From Lottia gigantea (Eukaryota; Mollusca; Gastropoda; Lottiidae): a DNA stretch of 64,000 bases. The notes beneath the pieces were generated by a model. The model saw only the letters and a list, made by a program, of their open reading frames with translations. It did no database searches and had not been told where the DNA came from. Of the stretch, positions 47,985 to 61,200 are shown piece after piece. Position numbers and translations under genes: made by a program. Where the stretch lies: NCBI RefSeq assembly GCF_000327385.1, contig NW_008710315.1:1295613-1359612 (forward strand), read 5' to 3'. The stretch's first letter is position 1. Each line of letters starts with the position of its first letter.

Positions 47985-50720
47985 GGATTCTTCGTGGAAA
48001 ATCGAAATGGTGGATATGCGCCCTTTCATAATACATACATAAATACATACTACAATACATTTCCGTTAAAAGACATAGGTCTGTCCATCATTAATCTCTG
48101 TTTACCTTCTATTGATAAACACCATATGAAGCATATCGTCTTATAAAAATGATATTCAAAAGCGAGTGCAAAGAAAACATATCACTGATATGATATATTT
48201 ATAGAGGCGTGATATAGCCAAGGATTTGCATGATATCACATAAAGCGTGTGAATTTCACGCTACAATGTTAAGACGCTTAACAAAGCTGTATCTTGTTTG
48301 AAATGCAAGACAGATCTGGGTACATGTACTGTCAAACGTTCACAAATAAGTAACGGAAATATATTAGTATGATAGTAAGTGGTATGCTGTGCTTAAATTT
48401 CATATAGTTACTATTTACTAAGGTCTGAGACCGGTGAGTAGCGAAGATTCCATTGATGGGGGCTTAGGCTGCGATTTTTATTTCAATGTGAGAAGTCGGA
48501 GAATACGTCTCAATTAACAGTAGAATATTGTATTCATTTCCCATGGCCCAAAAATTACACATTTGCTAGACATTGTTAACAATTATTTTTTAACTTCGTA
48601 CATGTATTCGTTTAAATATTAATATTTATGACTAGTTCACTTTCATTTAAGAAAGGTAATTATTTTGGAACTAATGAATTATTCAATTTGATAGTTTTTC
48701 TATTGGTTTATACGAGGTTTCTATAACTCATTTGTCAGTGGAATCATATTTATAAGTGTCCTTAATAGCGACATTTGGACAATGCCGTAGTTAATGATTA
48801 TGTTGAAGCACTTTAATGTCGTAATTAAGTACTTTGTTATTGAATTGTCATACAATAACAATTTAATCAGTTTTTGACCCTGTGTCAGTTAATGAACGAC
48901 ATATGCTACCAAATGTATATGCCACAATACATCTTTGTCAAATTGTCAAGTTCGTTGATTTGACCAAATAATCAATATTAGCTTTGAGGATTCTCAGAAA
49001 TGGATGCAGAGTTGACACACCAATCGCAGAGTAGCAGCATCAGGTGTTCAGGAAATATTCAAAGTTCAGTATGATCTGAATGATATCAACGACATATAGT
49101 ACTTATTTTAGTGAGCCCATAGTATTGGTACTTGGACCCGAGAGCTTTGATTTGATAGGTTGAAAATTGAGGAAGGTCTTGACAGTCATCGGATCGTTAC
49201 GTCAACAGGCAAGATGCTGGACCTCATAGTCATATGAACTATTTCATTAGCATACATATCAAAAGAAGGATATTTGGTCAAAATAGTATGATTTGCTCGC
49301 AATACAGGTAAAAAAGGAAAGCACATGAATAGAGCTCACCAACAACTATACTTAGTTTGCAATATCAGCATCCGCTGGAAGCGAACATTAACTTGTCATC
49401 TACCAACCAACCAACCAACCAAAGAACTCATCGAACAATAATAAATATTTCTATGACATATGGAGTCTTTAAACTTTAATTCGTTCAATTGTAATACACG
49501 GTCAAGCCATTAACCTTTGGCTTACGAGGTTGTCATTTCATATTCAACGTTTCAATTTTTCTCTTTAAACCAAAACAAATTTACGCCTGCGTAATCAAAT
49601 AAGCCACACTTCTGTCGATATTTTTTATTTGAATAAAGGCACGTGAGGAACACGCGACAGTGCCAAAAGGCGCGGGAAATATGAGCTGATCAAACGATAT
49701 AAAATATTGTATTGGAAAATTGGCCTTTGTTATTCTATCTGTATGATTGCTGTATTCAATTTACTCTTTGAATGACATTGACAAAACTGTATCAAAGATT
49801 TGGCATCTTGTTTGTTCGACTTGGGGTCAGATTGCTTTATACGTGACACTTGTTTGTGAAGTACTTCATAATAAACGTAAGTAATATTCTATGAGTGAAA
49901 GTAAACCAGTTTCATAAAAAGCGTGGTTACTTTCTTATTTAGACAGGTTTGAGAAAAAGGATAGCAGTGTTCCACTTGAAAACACTATCCTACCTAGCGA
50001 TTCTGGCAACTCTTTGCAGATGATTTTTTGTCATGATTGTTATTTGGTGTGTATGCAATAATTAACTGAACGTATAAAATTCATTTCATCTTTTGTTGTG
50101 TTTGAAAGAAAATTTCCGCTGTCAGTAATTTTTAAAAGGCAGCTTTTTAACTTAAAGTGGTATCGTAAATTTATAATTAATTTCACTCTATAGTTTCCTT
50201 AAATTATGAAAAAGAATCCCGACAAAGATAACCAAGGCCATCTTTCCAACTTTTCTTGTAACTGGGGCATTCCAAAAATCATTTTTCTGTCATGGGTCTG
50301 CAAATTTCTAAAACAAACCTTTTCTTAACCAGACAACTTTCCTGGGTGGAATACAATCTTTTCTTTATTCTGGTCGATTGAAAGCTACGGTGAAAATTTT
50401 ACGCTAAATGTTACAAAGCTATCAAAAGGGAAATTGTACAGCATTTACATAACAGTCATATTCAAACCGTCTAATGTAAGGGCGAAGGAGGAATATTGCA
50501 TAATGATCAAACAGGATTGTGTTTGTTCGTGTATTAAGGGCATTCTGTGACCCAAGTGGTCAAATTATATAATGAAAAAGCTTTATTTGTATATCATTTA
50601 AAAGATAATGGGTCTTTAACATCTCATTCAACATAAAGAATCGGTGATTAATGGCTTATTGAACTATACTGAAGAGGATAAATAGTTTAAAGTTGGTGAG
50701 TACGTTATGGGGAAGAGCTC
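47985..50720. other. AT-rich intergenic DNA
   Basis: Apart from the inverted-repeat arm at 49338-49420, nothing was recognised; no gene is supported. Confidence 0.5.
49338..49420 (-). repeat. Inverted partner of 34872-34945
   Basis: 'ccaacaactatacttagttt', 'gcatccgctggaagcgaaca' and 'acttgtcatctaccaacc' then (aacc)n. Similar to the other copy over about 70 bp. Confidence 0.5.
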
Positions 50721-50724
50721 AAAA

Positions 50725-51090
50725 GAAATGAGTGGAGTTTTACGTTCTACTTTTCTGCACCATGTGGACTAATTTGTGCGAAGCCATACAGAGTGCGCTG
50801 AATGAAATTTTGCCAGGGCAGATGCATTAGACTACTCTTTTTCGATTTCCAATTTTCGGGGGATCTTTAACGTACACAGCCTATAGCACATGGGGCCTCG
50901 TTTTTTTTGTTCCATTCGAACTATACACTTTTCCTTGTCAGCCCCTCTTACTTGCATCACTGACAGGGGGAAACCAGGAAAGAGGCGCACAATCCTGTAA
51001 CAAGTCTGAATTGAAATGGAGTTTTACATCCTACATACTATTCGACATCATATTAGATTACAATGAAGGAAATACAATTTGTCATAGAAG
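50725..51090 (-). mobile_element. SINE body, inverted copy plus trailing scrap
   Basis: 'gagttttacgttctactttt', 'ggatctttaacgtacacagc', 'acatggggcctcg' and 'catcactgacagggggaaac' make one long inverted body (50725-50985). A second partial begins at 51012 ('ggagttttacatcctacata'). No tRNA-like head is seen. Confidence 0.5.
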
Positions 51091-51094
51091 AATA

Positions 51095-54000
51095 AAATAT
51101 CAGATTCTCATGCAGAGCCCCGAAAAAAATAGTCTGTTTTTATGGGGGACACGGTTTCGTCCTTTGAAGCAAGAATGATAACTCTTAATGACTAAAATCG
51201 CAACTGTATTATAATTATGTTATTCAAACTAACTGCACTAAAAATACTCTATCACTGGGGTTCAGCCTACATGTTTGTGCCAGTGCTTTTGTTGCAGTAC
51301 TTAACAGCAACTTAAAATCCCAAATATATCAGGTATTTCATTGATTTTTCAACATTTCTTTGTTTGCGTTCTCTGTCCCAGAAATCTCAATATCACTAGC
51401 TTACATACGAAAATTAAAGGAGGAAAAATTCGAGGACGACCGAGAAAAAACGTATTGGGACATGCATTCACTTAGAATATATATTAATGCAAGAAAATTA
51501 CAATTTAGATCTATACCTGATAACAAATTTAGTTTAAATGACGTATAGGCGGATATTAGCGAAAGATTTCATGTCGAAAATGCCATGAGCTGTAATAATT
51601 TGAATTCTGTCGTTGGCCCATATCGTGTCCAAAGATAGCAAACGGCATCAAATGACAAGCAGCAATTACTGGGTTATTTTTACGTGATAAACGAGTTTAT
51701 TTCTGGCCTCGGGCAACCAGTCGTTTGTGACAGCAATCTAAATTTAATTAGATAGCCTTAATTAGCATGTATTCTGGTCCTGTTCGTGCATAATTCGAGA
51801 AGTTTTTCAAATTAGGCGGAAGATAAATGTTGTGGTAAAGAGAAATCACAACCTATTTTCTTCCTGGGATTTTACATGTTTGCTCACCTTCAAACCCTTT
51901 ATGTGAGAATTGGGTCTCATCTCACCTTTATACATCCATTCTGGTTTTGATTTGTTAAATATCTTTGTAAATTGTGTAACAATATGATACATATGGCACA
52001 TTTGTATATAAATACTTAAATCCAACGTGTTAATGTACAGACCACAAAAATTCATTCTTGTTGTTTGTTTTTAACAATATTTAGTAAAATTTTATTTTTT
52101 AGATTTATCTAATTTATAGTTAGAGTAATGAAAACACATTTTTTTAATCTGAAAGCAGAAATAAGTATAACTTCGGGCTTTTGAGATTTTCTTATATGTC
52201 TAGGTAGCTAGACTTTTCAACGTCGGTTACAACAGATTCATGATAATATTTATGTTTTATGCAGGCTGGTACTGGGGATTTACGATTTCAGGAACCAGTC
52301 TACATAATATAAATTGATGGATGCATTGCAATGACCGCCCATAACCTAACTGCGAACAGTTTTGACAACATGGAATTTTTCTTAAGACAACTCATTAAGA
52401 ACTTTCAGGTTAATTTCAGATTCCAAACACGTCATAAATGACAAGAAATTAATGCCTTTAGTCTGGAAGTTTGAAATACTAGAATATGGTGCTTGACAGT
52501 TGTTATCTATTTACTAAAGATAGTAGGATATGGCCAGTGACAGGTGGACAGTGGTCAGGGCATTGTGGTCAATAATGACCCATAATTAACTCATTCTGTG
52601 CCAAACTTAAATGAAGGTCCCCAGACACAAACCATTTATTAAATCGAAACATTGGAAATAGACACGATACGATAACGTGTATTTAACTGCAATGTTCAAA
52701 TATTCCCGAGTCTTCCTAAATATATCCAAAATACAATATTTGCAATCAATTTGCGCAGGATTCAAAAGAATAATTTTAATGGTTTGATTAAATCTTAATT
52801 TTAAAAAAAATCGATTTGCAGTGATTGTATTGCTGAAATTCACATTATTTGAATAAAATCTTCATATACAGCTCACGTATTCGTTATTTTTCACATTATG
52901 TTGTGATCAGTAGCGTATTTACTTTTTGGGGAAAATTGAAGCATTGGGACATGAGCCCCCCCCCCCCCCCCCCCCTTACACCCACACACACCCCTCTCCC
53001 CCAGGCCTGTGAAACTTCTTGTTTTGAAGTGAAAAGTAATAAAAGAATATAAACGTCATACTCATGCGAGAGCACAGGTTATTTGAACGAAAAATTTCAC
53101 CTAGATCCGAACTCAAATCCGAACAATGTCTATTAGCAGTTTTAAAGCGTATTATTTTAGTTTCATCATTGTATTGAAAACAATCCATATACTAATATAT
53201 CATCTATTAAAATCAATAATTGAATCCACGTAACGTAATATTTACAAAATATACCAATATAATTGTTTTCAGTATAGATAAAATTGACAATTGGCTGGCT
53301 ATTTTTGCAATATAAATCTCCAATATTTATAAAAAATTTGAATGAAGTCTTTTAGCATGTCTATATAGATTTGTTTAATTACATTAAACTTGAATGGTGA
53401 AAAGATCAAGAAATTGGGTTCATTATTGGGAAGGACCATTATTGTTTTAGCAATAATTCCAATACTAAAATCAAGCGTAGTTTGACTGTTAAACATGGCT
53501 TCTACGTCTAGACGTCGTTAAGAAAACTGCGAAAAACTAACTGGATTTGTTAAAAGGTTAAGTTGATTGTCTGAACGCCTGTTGCAGACTGGTGTCTGTT
53601 GATCGTTACACCCACGATTGTGATTTTGTTTACACAAGCAATGATGGATATTGAATACGGCTATCATTGAAAGAAGCTTATTGGCAGTGGGCTCACGTAT
53701 ATTTCATGGGTTTACACCTAAATTTTTGATTGAAAAACGCAACTTTTCCAGACTACCGTCTACCTATTAATTTATGTGTTTTGATTCTAGATTGAATTAT
53801 TCTTATGATCTACAGTAACTAAAAACGATTGGTTTCCTATGCGATTTTACAATTTTAAGCGCGATAGACTAAGCAAAAGTGGATTAATGATCTCTGAAAA
53901 TTGGTAGCCACAGAGAAAATGTCGGTAACAACAGCTTATAAAAATTACGTTACAGACTTCGCTGATTCCTAAGGTTGATAGAAGCGTAAAGATATAGTGT

Positions 54001-54165
54001 ATACAAATGAAAAAATGTCTCTCCGTACCCAATTAAAAATATCCCACTATATCACGCATATTGTAAACTGATAATTTTTATAACAATAAGCTTCATATTA
54101 GCATAACACAAATCATTAAACTGGCTACACTTAGGAATTTTAAAGACATTTCGAAAGAGGTTTCC
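51095..54165. other. AT-rich intergenic DNA with a C20 run
   Basis: A run of 20 C lies at 52956-52975. A frame reading KIRGRPRKN near 51415-51450 has an AT-hook-like or LINE-tail-like peptide but no context. No gene is supported. Confidence 0.5.
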
Positions 54166-54169
54166 ATGT

Positions 54170-54238
54170 CCTAACTAGGTTAGAAATTCGGACAATCTCA
54201 GATATTTCGCCCAGGAACGTAAACCTGGCTCCGTCACT
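54170..54238 (-). mobile_element. hAT-type MITE fragment
   Basis: 'aactaggttagaaattcgga', 'caatctcagatatttcgccc' and the terminus 'cctggctccgtcactg' match the family body; the other end is missing. Confidence 0.5.
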
Positions 54239-54273
54239 GCAGAGAGCTCCCAATGAGGCACAAGTTTAGCAAT

Positions 54274-54333
54274 CAAGAGTTAGGTACTTTTTTAGATGAG
54301 CTAATCCACCGGATGAAGAACCGTATTTCATGC
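54274..54333 (-). pseudogene. Stray 60-bp copy of the RGS3-like Ser-linker exon
   Basis: 'gatgaagaaccgtatttcat' preceded by 'ttagatgagct' and 'gttaggtact' is a near copy of 55879-55939, part of the large DH-PH exon. It lies 0.9 kb beyond the end of that gene, in the same orientation as the exon. A neighbouring motif 'gaggcacaagt' also occurs twice here (54254 and 54378), so the area has been locally shuffled. It encodes nothing useful by itself. Confidence 0.5.
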
Positions 54334-54339
54334 AATCCT

Positions 54340-54945
54340 CTGGTAGGTATATCCTACACCTCTGCCAGGATGGCGATATGAGGCACAAGTGTAGCAAACT
54401 ATTGCTATATTCAAATCCAAGTTAGATCTTTGTTTTAAATCAGAACTGTCAGGAAATGAAATCTGCATATTCAAACAAGGATGGCTTGTGTGACACATTG
54501 CCCGACAGAAGTGACGGCAAGCAAGTTCCTTCATTTCATTTTCGTGGTCGTTTTGCATACAAAAAAAAAAATACAAATATTATTTTTTCAATTTTGATTT
54601 CATCATTTCATTCTGTACAATCAAAGATATAAATAGATTTTGCTACATACATTTTGCACTACTTCTAAGTCTACAGAGACTATATACAATTGGTAGAAAA
54701 CGAAAATGAATATACAAAAGATAAAGCCAAGATAAGATAATGAAAAGATAATGTACAAAAGATGGGATAGTTTGAGAGTCGGTCCAATAACGTAACAATA
54801 TAATTTATACATTGGTATATCTACATGAATTAATACATAAAATTGAATTGCACTTTGCCACAAAGTTTTAATAGTAAACGTTACATGAGTCCATTCCGTT
54901 GGTTATCTTTGGATGAAGGAACCAAAAATGTGTATTATAGCATGA
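54340..54945. other. Downstream flank of the RGS3-like gene
   Basis: On the minus strand an ATTAAA at 54867-54872 is a possible polyA signal about 380 bases past the stop. The open frames at 54328-54863 have no family resemblance. Confidence 0.5.
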
Positions 54946-54948
54946 ACA

Positions 54949-55020
54949 TCCATTATCATGATAGCGTAATCATCCATCATTATAGCATAATCATCCGTTA
55001 TCATTATAGCATATAGCATC
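54949..55020. repeat. Short tandem repeat, about 24-bp units
   Basis: Roughly three units of 'catccattatcattatagcata' with variants. It lies in the likely 3' UTR or flank of the RGS3-like gene. Confidence 0.5.
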
Positions 55021-55247
55021 ATCATTCTAGTCTTTATCTAGGTAACAATGGGATTTCATATTTGATCAGTGGTAAGGATAAGCACTATGTTCCAATCAAA
55101 TAATAACATTTACAGCACTAAATATAAATATATAGATAACATTAGCACACCCTTATCAGTCTTTAAACATTGTTCGCTTTAAGGGTGGTGTAAGCACTTT
55201 TAGTCAACGGTAACAGAACACTGGGTGTTATAGTGAACACTGGAAAT

Positions 55248-58200
55248 TTACACGATAACACTGGAAATGGAGTTATCACTGCTGGTGCTACTGTATTGGG
55301 TAATGGTTCCTCGGATATTGTGGACTCGTTGTTCCAAAAGATTCTTCCATACGCATTTCTCTTCGGTGGTTGAAGCACAGAAAACTAGTCGTCTTGGTGC
55401 TGGAAGACCGGTACAGGGGCTTCGTGGACAAGTATGAAGTAAGAATTCAGTAGCTGAAAAGATAAAAGAAAAGATCATAAGTAACTTATTCAGGATTAAT
55501 ATTGTATCGGCAACTTTTTAAGAAGGCTGATGCATCAAGTCAGTATTTTCGGTTAAGCACTAATGAGATTTGTAAAAGAATTGATGCTTACCATGTTTGC
55601 GGTTGGCTTCAACTCCACAGATTTCTCGAAGGAACAAAGGTTCTTCAATAACTTTCATGAAACCAGATCTGTCCTTTTCAACTTGAAGGAGTACATCGGA
55701 GAACAGGAGCATATGAATCTTAACCCATTGTTGACCTTCCCATTTGAATGTATCACCACGGTAGATAAGATGACGTTCTTCCTGGCAGAGTTGGAATACT
55801 GGGATGTTGGTATCGAAAACCAGACGATCTTGGATCTTCATAACTTCAGCATCAACAGATCTGACGGTCTGCATGGAACAGGAGTTGGGTACTTTGTTAG
55901 ATGAGCTGGATCCACTGGATGAAGAACCGTATTTCATGCTTCCGGAGCCGGAGCTGCTTCCACTGGAACCAAGACTACCAGCTGAACCTTTGCTTCTTTT
56001 GGACGATAAAGAGTTGAGGCTGTGGACTCGAGTGCTGCAGTTGGTCATGTTGTTTACACTTTCTTGGAGACCTTCAACAACATTCTTAAGGGTAATGAAG
56101 TCTTCGCTATCAGTGGATGTATTGTTGAAGATATCTTGGAGGCACTGTTGGAGTTCTTTGAGGTGTTGGATGGGACGGTAGATGAAAGCACTGATACTGG
56201 GTACACCTTGAGTGAGGACTGGTTCTTTGACGAATCTAACGAAGTCTGGATTTCTCTTGAGGTCGGATAGGACTGCGTTGGCGTTGCTGAGACCATTGGC
56301 ATAGATTTCATAAGCTTGGCATAACATATGGAGTTTGGATTGGTAGATGAGACCCATAACGTGGAAGAAATGACCATCACTGGATTGAGTATCGTCGGCG
56401 TCGGAGTAGAAGGATGGAGAGTTGTCTTGCATCTGTTTGACATGGTATTCGGAGATGGTGACTAGTTTCTCGACATTCTGGAAGAGGCTGGAGTGTTGTT
56501 GGGCAGCAAGAATGCAGTGACGAAGAGGTCTGGAATATCTTTGGACACCAGCATGCATGAAATCGATGAAATCCAATTCCAGGGAAAGGAGACGATGGAC
56601 TGCTTCTTGTTTACGTTGTTCATTGACACTGGTAACAGTCTGGAATATAAAGAAAAGATCATAAGTATGGATCCAAGTATATAGGATCAGATTTTAAGCG
56701 TAAGACTCTCAAGATGCAGCTTCAGATTAAAAATTAAAATCAATCATTAAAGTATATATGCTTACCCTGTGGCCATTGCAGAGAAGAGGTAAAGGTGTGC
56801 TGGTAGGCATAAATTCTTCAGGATCATCAAGGAAAGCATTATCAGTATCAACAGATATTTCACTATCTCTAATCATTTCTCGGGATATATCACCGTCTGT
56901 GGAGTCTAAATCTTGGGAAGGGTAACTGGCGTAGCTGTTGATGCTTTCATAGATTGGCTCGGGACTGTTGTTGTGTCTGATTGGCTTCTCGTAAGTATTA
57001 TTTGTGGAATTTTCGGTTATTCTTTGAACATCAAGGACTAGTTTATTGGAGCTACGTCTGCAAAGAAGAAATAACAAATTAAAACATTGTTGTTGGTAAG
57101 TCTGTATTTTGGAGGAAGCCCGATCTCGAGCCTGTGCTTATTCAAATTGGATTAATCATTCTGTTTATGGAATGTCTGGATTTTCGAACAAGCTCATGGA
57201 TATTCAAGAACAAGATTGGATTATTGGATTATCTGCACGCGAGCACTGTTTACTAATATAGATTAAGGTAGATTATCGTAGGATTAATCAGATTAGAAGA
57301 CTTACTTGACGAGTTTAGCAACGCTCACGGCTGTAGATCTAGATACGTTTTGACCATTAACTTTAACAATTGTGTCTCCTTGGATTAAACCGGCTTCTTC
57401 AGCAGGGGAAGCTACAAAAATAAGAATCACAAAATTAAAATATTATAATGCATAAATTTCACTGTTACCATTTCAAATGCAAAAATATCAGACATTTTTA
57501 TTTTTGCAGTGTGAAATAAAAAAAAAATGCTTTTCTACTTACCACCATCAACTCGGCCAACTTTTACTGGGAAAGATTCAACAACTGAGAAACCAAATCC
57601 ATTTTTACCACGGTACATCATTACAGTTGTTGGTTCACTGCCTTTTACATCTTTGTTAATCTGAGGAATGTTGGATTGAGCTGAAAAATAGAGAACAACA
57701 TTGTAAGAATCGAAAACATTTAAATTTAATGATCCTAATTCGTGCTTTGAACTGTCAAATAATAATTTTATGTTTTAAATATTGGAATCCTTTGAAGTGA
57801 TATTCTTTGTCAATACGTATAATGATATAAAGTGAAAACTTACTGTTGGTTTTAAGGGCAGGTTTCTGTGTTTTGGTAATTTGTAAATGTTTCTTGCGGC
57901 CAATTTCTTCTGTAAGGAGGTAATACCATCCATTGACTTCTTTTTTGGGATTCATTAAATGTTTAACTCCGAAAGACATACATCCAAGAAATTCACTGAG
58001 GCTGGAAATAACAGGAGATTTTGGTTTAGGCATTTTGAAACATGAATTGATATGTTGTAATCCGATGTTACTTGTACTGAAGGCAAGTGGGTTATGGTAT
58101 TGTTGAGGATTTCAAGGGTATATATACAACAGTAGTGCTGGATTAGGTGTTAATTGATTACCGTCGCTTGTCAATTGGTCAAAGTCAATACTGGTGAATA

Positions 58201-61200
58201 TATTGACAGTTACCTCCCACTGTGTTCTGCCTCGCTGACCACTGGTCACTTATCATTATCAAAACACTAGTCTAAAATTTGTCCTACAGACTTTTCAATC
58301 TATGTAATTTCCCTATAACCCGCGAATTAGTTAATTTTTCTAGCAGTCTCGGCCCAATTACAGATTTATCAGCTTTGATGGTATTGTTCGAAGATCTCGA
58401 CCTTTGCCAATTTTTGCACCCAGTCGCCACTTATCATACCAGTAACGAATACAGAACAATTTTCGTACTCAATGAACCCGTTTAATTCATAGTGACTTAA
58501 TTTTCCAAAGCGCTAATCCACGTACATTATGGACGATTTAATGAAATAAAGTTGAAACTTACCCGCTCTTTTGATCTTTATGCCAGACAGAAATCAGAAG
58601 TCTTTTATTATGATCTTCTTCTAAAATCTCACTGAAAGAGGTACAAAAACTACATTTAAAAAACTGGCGGGAATTTCAAATTCTTAAGAAACCAAAATAC
58701 TTAGACATAAGCATTTTTAACTTATTCATTACCAATACAGAGTTATTGTTGATGACATTTTCATATGTTTACTTTCCAATAATTAAAAAAAAATCGAAAT
58801 CAAAATATTTTGAAAATATAAATCAGAACAGGTGCACTAGTTGATCTTCATAAATCCTGGTTGATCTTGAATCAATAAATTTGATAGTGACACAAGTATG
58901 CTTAAACAGCTACCTAAATATCTTAATTGACACTGATTTCTAAAGCAAAGGCAACAATTTCCACCTTCAATTTTCTACTGAACATATTTTTCTTTATTTA
59001 AGTGGGTAGTCAACAAATTTAAGTGACACAAATTTGAAATAAAAATATAATCTTTGTTCCTAAAAGGCCACATTTTATTGGTAAATTTATTTTTTCAGGC
59101 TTGAGTGGTTTGTCAACAAATCTGAGTGACATTAATGTTCTAAAAGTATAATCCCAAGCACGAGTAACCACTTAAAAAATACTAAATATTGTTGTATTTA
59201 CTTACAATGAAAAATACTAAATATTGTTGTATTTACTTACAATGAAAAATACTAAATATTGTTGTATTTACTTGCAATGAAAAATGACTAAATATTGTTA
59301 TATTTACTTACAATGAAAATTTATCATCAAACAATGGATTGTTGGTATTTAAGATTGAAGCTGTTTTACATCGTGTACGTTTGGATTCATCTGGCACCAA
59401 AGACATTTTTATGTAAGAATCACACAATGGCTTCCAACTGGATGAGAAATTTCTTCCTTGAACGACTGAAAAATTGAAAAAAATATTATAAACTATACCT
59501 TACAAAATTACAATTACATGAACACTTTTTTGTTGAAAATTATACATTGTTATGCCTTACAAAGCATACTCGAAATATTTCGAATGTTCAGTTTGAATTT
59601 TTGGAAGTTTGGGTATGCTACTTACCATGAACGGTCAGGAGACCAAAATTCATATATGCTGACACCTTCAATTGACCTGAAAAATACAAAAAAATATACA
59701 TTAAATACAATTAAATTTAAACGAATTTCGAATTCGAATACTATTAAATAGTCGATATAGAAATGAGTTTTACGTAATACTTGCAACCAAAATGTCTATT
59801 TACCCGAAGTAGTATATTTTTTGCGAGTACTTTCGCTTAAATCGATCACCATTTTGTAAGTTATTGAATAGCACTGCAGATGGAAAATAAATTCCACATA
59901 CGAAATTCTACCATATATATCTAACTTAGTGAGTAAGCTTGGTTTGAAATTTTAATCAAAAATATGACAGAGCGTAGAATGATGTTTGGCATATTAATAA
60001 TCAAATAACAATACAGCTGACACCTTAACTTGATTACTGTGTTATTGTGCCGCATCCCCCCATGTTGGACTTGATTGGCAGTTTGATTGATCTATTATCA
60101 GCTCAATCTAGCACAGTGAGCACTATTTAATTTACTAATGCATGTTGCTGGCCTTTTGCATTAAAATTTGACATATGCTTCATTTAACATCAAACGGATA
60201 GTTTAGTTTAAATTTTCATTTTTAGAATCAAGAACGGACTGTAGCATGAACGTTGTTTGGAGGGGGTGGGAGAGAACGCAGTACTAAAATCAGATATTCA
60301 TAATATTACTCAGTTAATGATTAATGTAATTAATCCTAATCTAATCTCTAATTAAGTTCAGTGCCACAGCTATGTAGAATTTACTCTTAAGTAAGATTTA
60401 CTAATATTCAAAACATAACGTTAAACATTAACAAAGAAGAACAAATTCAAAATTTCGATTTTAAATCCGTATGAGGGATTCAGTCAAAACGACAAAAATT
60501 TTTATTGCTTCTAACATATATAATATAATTGTGCCTTTATGAAGACATTTCATTGTCAAATCCATTGATAACAATATAGAAGTCTATAAACTTTGCAATA
60601 GACTATTGAGGTGTATATGAACTTATTTTAACGTTTTATTCACTAGTTTTATTATGATATACCAAATTAAATTCATAACTTGTTTAACATTATTTTGACC
60701 AATGGCAATCGCGGAACGAACAGGTGGAAAATGAAAATTATTTTTTTATTATTCGCACCTGTCAATTCGAATTCTTTTTCAGTGTAGATATTTCAAACTA
60801 TATCTAATTATAAAATGTCAGTCATGCGTAATGAATTAATTATAGAAACCTTTAAACGTATGTACGTTAATTTGTTTAACGTTCACGTTACGTCATTGTA
60901 CTATTAGTTAATATCCTAAAGGGAATACGTTGCAAAACGATTCCACTAGTCAAATTATGTCCCTTATGATTTCTGAAACGTCTCAAATGTTTCATTTCAA
61001 CAATTAAACATTTTAAACAGAAAACATCAAGCATTTTGAATTACAGAATCGATTTCAATAAACACATTGTAATGTTTGCTAATGGGATAATTTAAGTCAC
61101 TTGACGCAAGAGCAAATTTCAAACACAGAGACAAAGTAATGGTAAATTCAGTCAGTTCAGAAATGGAATCCATGTGAAAAATCAGAAAGTTATTGGAAAA

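Noticed and set aside
47769-48146. 125-residue open frame
   Set aside because: It spans a retroelement scrap and a hAT-like fragment, which account for it.
54328-54576. Cys-rich minus-strand frame near the 3' side of the RGS3-like gene
   Set aside because: No family match, no fitting acceptor or donor, and it includes the stray exon copy's surroundings and a local duplicated motif.
55563-56270. Several plus-strand frames of 82-125 residues
   Set aside because: They are antisense shadows of the large DH-PH exon of the RGS3-like gene.
57755-58033. A start codon at 58033 giving MPKPKSPVISS before the C2 end
   Set aside because: The acceptor at 58002-58004 and matching phase join this exon to upstream C2 exons; the ATG lies in the intron. 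A minor shorter isoform cannot be excluded.
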